DNA of 7,085 nucleotides from DASZMJ01 sp035551935 (GTDB lineage: Bacteria > Planctomycetota > Planctomycetia > Isosphaerales > Isosphaeraceae), in assembly GCA_035551935.1 (NCBI GenBank), contig DASZMJ010000346.1:1-7085 (forward strand). Reading direction: 5' to 3'. The position numbers and the translations under genes are program-made. The notes under the pieces are model-generated. The model saw only the letters and a list, made by a program, of their open reading frames with translations. It had not been told where the DNA came from and did no database searches. Below are positions 1 through 4,050 of the stretch, one piece after another. The first letter of the stretch is position 1; the number at the start of each line of letters is the position of its first letter.

Positions 1-1832
1 AGCGTCGGCGCGCCGCCGCCTCCCCCGCCGAACCGGCCGCCGCCGCCTTCCGACCCCACGAAGACGATCGTTTTGCCGTCGTTGGCGGGCAGGTAGTTGA
101 AGGCCGAGAGGTTCGCGGGCGTGACGCGACGGGTCCGCCGCTTGAGCCCGGCCCAGTCGATCTTGACGTCCTTCGCGGGCGTCACGGCCGCGGCGGGGCC
201 TCGGCCCATTCCTCCTCCGCCGCCGGGACGGCCGCCCCCTTCGCTCGCGTCGCCCGGCACGGGCTCCAGTGGGTCGCGGTCGAGCTTCTCGAAGGGGATG
301 ACGAAGACGTGCGCGGTCGGGCGCTGGCCCTCGCTGAAATCACCTTCCCTCCGCACGAAGTAGACCTTGCGGCCGTCGGCCGAGAACCGCGGGTTTGTGT
401 CGTCGGCGAAGTCGAAGGTGAGCTTCTTCTCCTCGCCGCCGTCGGCCGGGATCATGTAGATATCGTCGGAGCGCGTGACGTCGGCCTTCGCGTAGACGAT
501 GAACTTGCCGTCGGGCGACCAGTGCGCCGAGTCGACTCCGCCGTACTTCGACGACGCCAGCTCCTTCGTCTCCTTGCCCGTGGCCTCGACCTTGAGCAGC
601 TTGCCGTCGTTGGTCGGCACGAGCAGCCACTTCGAGTCGGGCGACCATTCATAACCACGCTTGAGCGCATCGATGTTCGTGATCTTCTTGGCGGGCGCGG
701 TGCCGTCGACGGGGACGACGTGGATCTCCTCGCGGCCGTCCTTGTCGGACGAGTAGGCGAGGAGCTTGCCGTCGGGCGAGTAGTCGGGATTGCGGTCGCG
801 GTCGGGGCTCTCGGTGATCTGGACGAGGTCGCCCTCGTCGACGGGCGCGGTGAAGATTTCGCCGTGGATCGAGAAGGCGACGCGCTTGCCGTCGGGCGCG
901 GCGTCGAAGTCGTCGACCTGCGAATTGAAGTCGCGCCACTCGACGAGCGTCTCCTGCGTCTCGGCCGCGATGTCGAACTTCAGCCGCTTGACCTCTTTCG
1001 TCGCGACGTCGAGCTTCCAGACGCCGAAGTCGTGCTCGAAGACGATCGTCTTGCCGTCGCCGCTGATGGTCGGGAACCGGACGTCGCCCGAGATGAACGT
1101 CGTGACCTTCTCGGCCTTCCCACCTCTATCCGAGACCTTCCAGAGGTTCGTCAGCCCGTTGCCGTCGCGGTCGGAGACGAAGTAGACGGAGCCGTCGCCC
1201 CCGTACAGGGGCCATGAATCGAGGCCGGCGAAGTCGGTCAGGTCCGTGAATGTCCTGGAGGCGAGGTCCATCACGGTGACGTCGGTCTGGTAGGAGCCCC
1301 GGTAGAACTTCCGCCAGTACTGCTGCCCCTTGCGATTGACGACGAGCTTCTTCCCGTCCGGCGAGAACGAGCCCGTGAGGCCATAGTCGGGCCCGGCGTC
1401 GCGCGGCATGCCGCCGTCGACGGGGGCGACGTAGAGCTTGGCCAGGAAGTCGCCGGCGCGGTTCGAGGCGAAGAGGACGCCCTTCGAGTCGGGCGTCCAG
1501 TTCAGCGCGACGTCGTCGGCCGAATGTGTCGTGATCGCCCGCGCGTGGCCGCCGCCGGCCGGCATGACCCACACGTCGAGGTTGCCGTTGCGGTCGCTGG
1601 AGAAGGCGATCCACTTGCCGTCGGGCGAGAACCGCGAGTTGTAGTCGCGACCTCGATGCACGGTCAGCCGCTGGACGCTCGACCCATCCTCGTTCGCGAC
1701 CCAGACATCGCCCAGGAAGCTGAAGGTGACCTTGCCGTTTTGATAGTGCGGGTAGCGAACGAGCCTGGCCTCGCCTGCCAGGGCCGTGCCGGCTAGCGTG
1801 AGTGCCAGCGCGATCGGGAATGCGTGCTTCAT
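1..1832 (-). CDS. Tricorn-like (S41 peptidase type) beta-propeller protein, secreted; N-terminal 610 codons, C-terminus beyond the window
   Basis: The frame is open from an ATG at 1832 to the left edge with no stop, so only the N-terminal part is present. Residues 1-19 are a signal peptide (Lys2, hydrophobic core, TALA|GEA cleavage site), so the protein is exported. The rest is a series of TolB/PD40-type propeller blades. Signature SPDG-like motifs (SPDG, TPDS, SGDG, APDG, SPDS, SADG) start at residues 69, 113, 157, 257, 312, 352, 397, 439 and 484, a spacing of mostly 40-45. The opening, in which an RYP motif is followed by a GDVWV strand and RLT, matches tricorn protease-like proteins, which have two propellers before a PDZ domain and a C-terminal S41 serine protease domain. 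PDZ and protease domains would lie past the window, so peptidase activity is inferred. Gly-rich inserts occur at about 532-545 and 596-607. GGAG lies 8 nt before the ATG. A TolB-like protein without protease is the alternative. Confidence 0.85.
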   Translation of the reverse strand, partial: MKHAFPIALALTLAGTALAGEARLVRYPHYQNGKVTFSFLGDVWVANEDGSSVQRLTVHRGRDYNSRFSPDGKWIAFSSDRNGNLDVWVMPAGGGHARAITTHSADDVALNWTPDSKGVLFASNRAGDFLAKLYVAPVDGGMPRDAGPDYGLTGSFSPDGKKLVVNRKGQQYWRKFYRGSYQTDVTVMDLASRTFTDLTDFAGLDSWPLYGGDGSVYFVSDRDGNGLTNLWKVSDRGGKAEKVTTFISGDVRFPTISGDGKTIVFEHDFGVWKLDVATKEVKRLKFDIAAETQETLVEWRDFNSQVDDFDAAPDGKRVAFSIHGEIFTAPVDEGDLVQITESPDRDRNPDYSPDGKLLAYSSDKDGREEIHVVPVDGTAPAKKITNIDALKRGYEWSPDSKWLLVPTNDGKLLKVEATGKETKELASSKYGGVDSAHWSPDGKFIVYAKADVTRSDDIYMIPADGGEEKKLTFDFADDTNPRFSADGRKVYFVRREGDFSEGQRPTAHVFVIPFEKLDRDPLEPVPGDASEGGGRPGGGGGMGRGPAAAVTPAKDVKIDWAGLKRRTRRVTPANLSAFNYLPANDGKTIVFVGSEGGGGRFGGGGGGAPT

Positions 1833-1840
1833 CGCGGATG

Positions 1841-1844
1841 CTCC
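1841..1844 (-). promoter_or_regulatory. Ribosome binding site of the tricorn-like gene
   Basis: On the minus strand GGAG lies 8 nt upstream of the ATG at 1832. It supports this start, and the signal peptide begins directly after it. A longer minus-strand open frame starting at 1887 lies in a different frame and gives Arg/Pro/Ala-rich protein without domains. Confidence 0.6.
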
Positions 1845-1997
1845 GATGATGGATGGTCGCGGGCGAGGCGTGGCGAGGGCGCACCACCGTCGCGGTCCGC
1901 TCCGGGGAACTCGGCGTCGTGCAGGCCCGGACCGTCCCGGGATTCGCCGCGCGGGCGGGGGACGGGCGGGCCGTCGACGCGAGTGGAGAGCCGCCAC

Positions 1998-2024
1998 ACT
2001 ATCGGATCGCGCGGGACGTCACAA
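1998..2024 (-). promoter_or_regulatory. Possible promoter for the tricorn-like gene
   Basis: On the minus strand TTGTGA (plus 2019-2024) is followed after 15 nt by GATAGT (plus 1998-2003). The two boxes resemble sigma-70 -35 and -10 elements, but the spacer is shorter than the usual 17 nt. The next gene in this direction starts about 165 nt downstream. It is a weak candidate; it is notable mainly because AT-containing boxes are scarce in this GC-rich spacer. Confidence 0.2.
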
Positions 2025-2073
2025 GCGCGGTGAGCCCGGCCGCACCGGAGCCCGCACCTTCGTCACAATTCAT
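1999..2073 (-). CDS. Possible 24-codon leader or small peptide ORF with a perfect Shine-Dalgarno sequence
   Basis: On the minus strand AAGGAGG (plus 2081-2087), a full match to the anti-Shine-Dalgarno sequence, sits 7 nt before an ATG at 2073. The reading frame has 24 codons and ends at a TAG (plus 1999-2001). The predicted peptide starts MNCDEG, is rich in Gly and Ala and ends in SRAIR. It has no signal peptide, transmembrane segment or run of one amino acid that would suggest an attenuator. Its stop lies 166 bp upstream of the tricorn-like start on the same strand, so it could be a leader ORF, a free small protein, or the surviving 5' end of a lost gene. The ribosome binding site is the strongest in the window, but coding status is unproven. 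Confidence 0.3.
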   Translation of the reverse strand: MNCDEGAGSGAAGLTALVTSRAIR

Positions 2074-2091
2074 CACGAATCCTCCTTGTGA
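2063..2091. promoter_or_regulatory. Inverted repeat TCACAA-17 nt-TTGTGA around the mini-ORF start
   Basis: TCACAA at 2063-2068 and TTGTGA at 2086-2091 are perfect 6-bp inverted arms. The 17-nt spacer holds the ATG and most of the Shine-Dalgarno sequence of the mini-ORF. As DNA it could be a dimeric operator in the divergent region; as minus-strand RNA it could place the ribosome binding site in a hairpin loop. Six base pairs alone is modest evidence. Confidence 0.3.
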
Positions 2092-2176
2092 ATCTCACCG
2101 GGGCGCGGGACCCTCTTGGTGCGGCCGGGACGCGGGGGCGCCGGGCCCCCCGTCGCCGCCGATCAGGACACCCGGC

Positions 2177-2180
2177 GGAG
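2177..2180 (+). promoter_or_regulatory. Ribosome binding site of the Cys-rich small gene
   Basis: GGAG ends 7 nt before the ATG at 2188. This selects 2188 as the start over an in-frame TTG at 2116, whose added residues are an unconserved-looking Arg/Gly/Pro stretch with no good ribosome binding site. Confidence 0.6.
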
Positions 2181-2187
2181 CGGACCT

Positions 2188-2547
2188 ATGCGTTGCAATG
2201 CCGGCCACGGATGCACTGCCTCGTGCCGCGGGGGGTGCGGGTGCGCGTATGTCTACGACACGAAGGAGTGTTTCTGCTTCTGTTCCGACGGCGTGATCAG
2301 CTCGCCCGAGCATGCCCTGCTGCTCAAGGACACCATCAACTTCGTGATGTCGGGCCTGCCGCTGGAGCGCGCCATCGACCACCTGTCCGCGCTGACCAAG
2401 ATCAAGATCCACGCCCCGTCGCGCGAGGGGGCCACGGGCTCGGTCCCCCTCTCGGGGGTCACCGTGGCCGAGGCGCTCCAGGAGGTCCTCACGGAGGCCG
2501 GGTTGGTGGCGGCCGAGATCCGCTGCGAGCCGGCTCGCACGGCCTGA
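2188..2547 (+). CDS. Small Cys-rich protein with an STN-like (secretin/TonB N-terminus short) domain; function unknown
   Basis: The gene encodes 119 aa and I do not recognise it as a named family. Residues 1-32 contain eight cysteines (3, 9, 13, 17, 19, 28, 30, 32), including CxC at 17-19 and CxCxC at 28-32, plus His7; this looks like a metal- or cluster-binding or disulfide-rich module. Residues 48-106 resemble the STN fold: a 'GLPLERAIDHLS' helix (56-67), a short strand (KIKIH), then 'VPLSGVTVAEALQEVL' (86-101) and EAGL, the usual beta-alpha-beta order of secretin N-domains and related planctomycete proteins. A ninth Cys lies at 113. No signal peptide or membrane segment is visible, which is odd because STN domains are normally periplasmic. 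GC-rich third positions outside the Cys block support coding. It is the only plus-strand gene here, divergent from the tricorn-like gene and convergent with the EF-hand gene. The STN assignment is from pattern only. Confidence 0.75.
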   Translation: MRCNAGHGCTASCRGGCGCAYVYDTKECFCFCSDGVISSPEHALLLKDTINFVMSGLPLERAIDHLSALTKIKIHAPSREGATGSVPLSGVTVAEALQEVLTEAGLVAAEIRCEPARTA

Positions 2548-2624
2548 GCCGGGCGCGGTCGGCGCCTCCGCGAGAACTCCGTCGGAGCCGGCCGGCCTCG
2601 CCCACCCTTTCATCGCTCCGCGAC

Positions 2625-2646
2625 CCCCGGTGGTGAGCGACCGGGG
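2625..2646. terminator. Hairpin between convergent genes, possible bidirectional terminator
   Basis: CCCCGGT (2625-2631) and ACCGGGG (2640-2646) form a perfect 7-bp stem around an 8-nt loop. It lies 78 nt after the stop of the plus-strand small gene and 18 nt after the stop of the minus-strand EF-hand gene, where a shared terminator would be expected. There is no T-tract on either side, so it is not a classical intrinsic terminator. Confidence 0.4.
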
Positions 2647-2664
2647 CCGCTCTCGGGACGGCTC

Positions 2665-3891
2665 TCAGCGTCCGCCCTCGTCCGGCGGACCGCCCGGCCC
2701 GCCGGGTCCACCCGGCCCGCCGGGGGGCGGTCCCGCGAGCTTGTTCAGGCCGTCGCGCAGCCCTTCGAGTTCGAGCCCGTCGCCCTTGGGGTCGGCCTCG
2801 CGGACGAGCTTCGCGGCGGCGACGCCTGCCTCGTCGGGGGTGAGCTTTCCGTCGTTGTCGCCGTCGGCCAGCGCCATGATCCGCCCGGCCGGCCCGCCGC
2901 CGGGTGGGCCGCCGCCCGGCCCGCCGGGGCCGCCGCCGGGAGGGCCGGCCGCGTCATCGCCACCGGCAGGGCGATTCGCGCCGGGGCGGCCGTTGCCGCG
3001 CATCGGCCGCGAGGGCATGCCGAGGGCACGGGCTAGGGCGTCGGGGCCGACCGAGCCGTCGCCGCCCCCCTCGATCCCACGGACGAACTTCGTGGCGGCG
3101 GACGAGGCCTCTTCGGCCGTGAGCTTGCCGTCCTTGTTGCCGTCGGCATACGCCAGGATCGCCGACGCCCGCGGGCCGAGGCTGCCGGGCGGGCCCATGC
3201 GGCGGCCGACGACCTCGAGCAGGGCCAAGGCGCTCACCTTGCCCTTCTTGTCCTTGTCCAGCTCCTTGATGAACTTCTGCGCCGCGGCGCGGGCCTCCTG
3301 CGACGAGAGTTTCCCATCACCGTTCGCATCGCCGTACTCGACCGCCGCCTGCGCGAGCATCGTGCCCGGCCCGCCGAATCCGCCCGGCGGCCCGCCTGGT
3401 CCACCGAACCCGCCGGGGGGAGGGCCGTCGGGAGGCGGTCCGTCCGGTCCGCCGAATCCGCCGGGAGGAGGACCGCCCGGGCCGAAGTCAGGGGGAGGGC
3501 CGCCCGGCCCGCCGGGAGGGCCGCCGAAGCCATCGGGCGGGGGTCCGCCTGGGCCGCCCATGCCCATGCCTTGCGGGCGGAACTGACCGTTCAAGACCTG
3601 GGCGAGCTGTTGCGCCGAGGGGGCGGAGTTCTTCTTCGGCTCGGCCGACTTGACGAGCTTCGACGCCGCGGCGCCGGCCTCGTCGGGCGTGAGCGAGCCG
3701 TCGCGGTTGGTGTCGGCGATCGCCATGATCCGCTGGACCACGAAGGTCCCCGGCCCGCGCCGCGCGGCCGCCTTCGTGGCCGCTCCCTTCGATCGAGCCC
3801 CGGCCGTCGACTTCGCCTCCTGGCCCCGGGCCACGCCCGCCAGGGTAGCGGTCGCGACGAGGACGCAAGTCCATTTCACACATTCATGCAT
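2665..3891 (-). CDS. Secreted EF-hand calcium-binding repeat protein with Gly/Pro-rich linkers
   Basis: The gene encodes 408 aa. Residues 1-23 look like a signal peptide (Lys6, then a hydrophobic VLVATATLAGV core, cleavage near ARG|QE), so the protein is likely periplasmic or extracellular. Four EF-hand modules follow. Intact 12-residue loops start at D60, D188, D250 and D343, each with Asp/Asn at positions 1, 3 and 5 and Glu at 12. Each is followed exactly 24 residues later by a degenerate loop (E84, D212, E274, D367) lacking the Glu at position 12. Gly/Pro-rich segments at about 112-176, 316-336 and 387-403 separate or end the modules. The role is presumably Ca2+ binding or Ca2+-dependent structure; no enzyme domain is visible. 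AGGGG lies 8 nt before the ATG. A TATAAG box in the 159-bp gap upstream suggests its own promoter, though read-through from the kinase gene is possible. Similar EF-hand/GP-rich proteins are common in Planctomycetes. Confidence 0.88.
   Translation of the reverse strand: MHECVKWTCVLVATATLAGVARGQEAKSTAGARSKGAATKAAARRGPGTFVVQRIMAIADTNRDGSLTPDEAGAAASKLVKSAEPKKNSAPSAQQLAQVLNGQFRPQGMGMGGPGGPPPDGFGGPPGGPGGPPPDFGPGGPPPGGFGGPDGPPPDGPPPGGFGGPGGPPGGFGGPGTMLAQAAVEYGDANGDGKLSSQEARAAAQKFIKELDKDKKGKVSALALLEVVGRRMGPPGSLGPRASAILAYADGNKDGKLTAEEASSAATKFVRGIEGGGDGSVGPDALARALGMPSRPMRGNGRPGANRPAGGDDAAGPPGGGPGGPGGGPPGGGPAGRIMALADGDNDGKLTPDEAGVAAAKLVREADPKGDGLELEGLRDGLNKLAGPPPGGPGGPGGPGGPPDEGGR
3364..3558 (-). repeat. 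Low-complexity Gly/Pro-rich coding repeat in the EF-hand protein
   Basis: This stretch codes for residues 112-176, an irregular tandem array of GGPPPDG, GGFGGP and GGPGGPP units with Phe or Asp at intervals. At DNA level it is a run of near-identical GGC/CCG-rich units, prone to slippage and to assembly error. It separates the first EF-hand module from the second. Confidence 0.85.
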
Positions 3892-3961
3892 GATGCTCGC
3901 CCCTGATGTGGGAGGAACCGCGCGAGGTCGGATTCGGCGGCCGGACTCGCGGCGTCCGACG

Positions 3962-3978
3962 GATGTCGCGCCGACATC
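3962..3978. promoter_or_regulatory. Perfect 7-bp inverted repeat upstream of the EF-hand gene
   Basis: GATGTCG (3962-3968) and CGACATC (3972-3978) are perfect inverted arms around CGC. The site lies 70 nt before the EF-hand start codon and, on the minus strand, begins 6 nt after a TATAAG box. It could be an operator overlapping the transcription start, or a hairpin ending the sigma-kinase transcript; no T-tract follows. Confidence 0.4.
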
Positions 3979-3984
3979 TGGACC

Positions 3985-3990
3985 CTTATA
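3985..3990 (-). promoter_or_regulatory. Candidate -10 box (TATAAG) for the EF-hand gene
   Basis: TATAAG on the minus strand is one of very few AT-rich hexamers in the gap between the kinase and EF-hand genes. It lies about 93 nt before the EF-hand start. No convincing -35 is seen 17 nt upstream (GTCGCC there), so this may be a promoter read by an alternative sigma factor, or chance. Confidence 0.3.
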
Positions 3991-4050
3991 ACGCGGCGCG
4001 ATCGGCGGCGGCGACAGCCGGCGGGAACGGATTGGCCGTGCTGCGAGGCG

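Larger units (their letters stand above)
1833..2187. other. Divergent intergenic region, 355 bp
   Basis: This is the gap between the divergently oriented tricorn-like gene (minus) and the small Cys-rich gene (plus). I see no RNA gene, mobile element or domain-bearing reading frame. It does hold a 24-codon mini-ORF with a perfect Shine-Dalgarno sequence on the minus strand, three copies of the hexamer TTGTGA (two minus, one plus) and a weak GATAGT -10-like box. The stretch 1853-1980 is extremely GC-rich and I see nothing supported in it. Promoters for both flanking genes presumably lie here. Confidence 0.6.

Noticed and set aside
309..1217. 302-codon plus-strand open frame
   Set aside because: It is antisense to the propeller gene; the repeated VG/AVGR text is the complement of recurring SPDGK-coding sequence.
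505..1628. Repeated 14-mer TTGCCGTCGGGCGA at 505, 766 and 1615 (near-copy at 886)
   Set aside because: It looks like an interspersed repeat but simply encodes the recurring SPDGK motif of propeller blades in a codon-biased genome.
1126..1887. 253-codon minus-strand open frame upstream of and overlapping the tricorn-like start
   Set aside because: It is shifted relative to the real frame and yields Arg/Pro-rich sequence; the frame from 1832 carries a signal peptide and propeller motifs.
2116..2187. TTG start extending the Cys-rich protein by 24 residues
   Set aside because: No good ribosome binding site was seen, and the added residues are Arg/Gly/Pro-rich without a signal peptide; the ATG at 2188 has GGAG at 7 nt.
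2095..2613. 172-codon minus-strand open frame opposite the small Cys-rich gene
   Set aside because: The plus frame has a good ribosome binding site, GC-rich third positions and an STN-like pattern; the minus frame has no recognisable domain.
2630..3586. 318-codon plus-strand open frame, Pro/Gly/Ser-rich
   Set aside because: It is antisense to the EF-hand gene. The GC-rich repeats remove stop codons on both strands, and its protein is low-complexity without domains, while the minus frame has a signal peptide and EF-hands.
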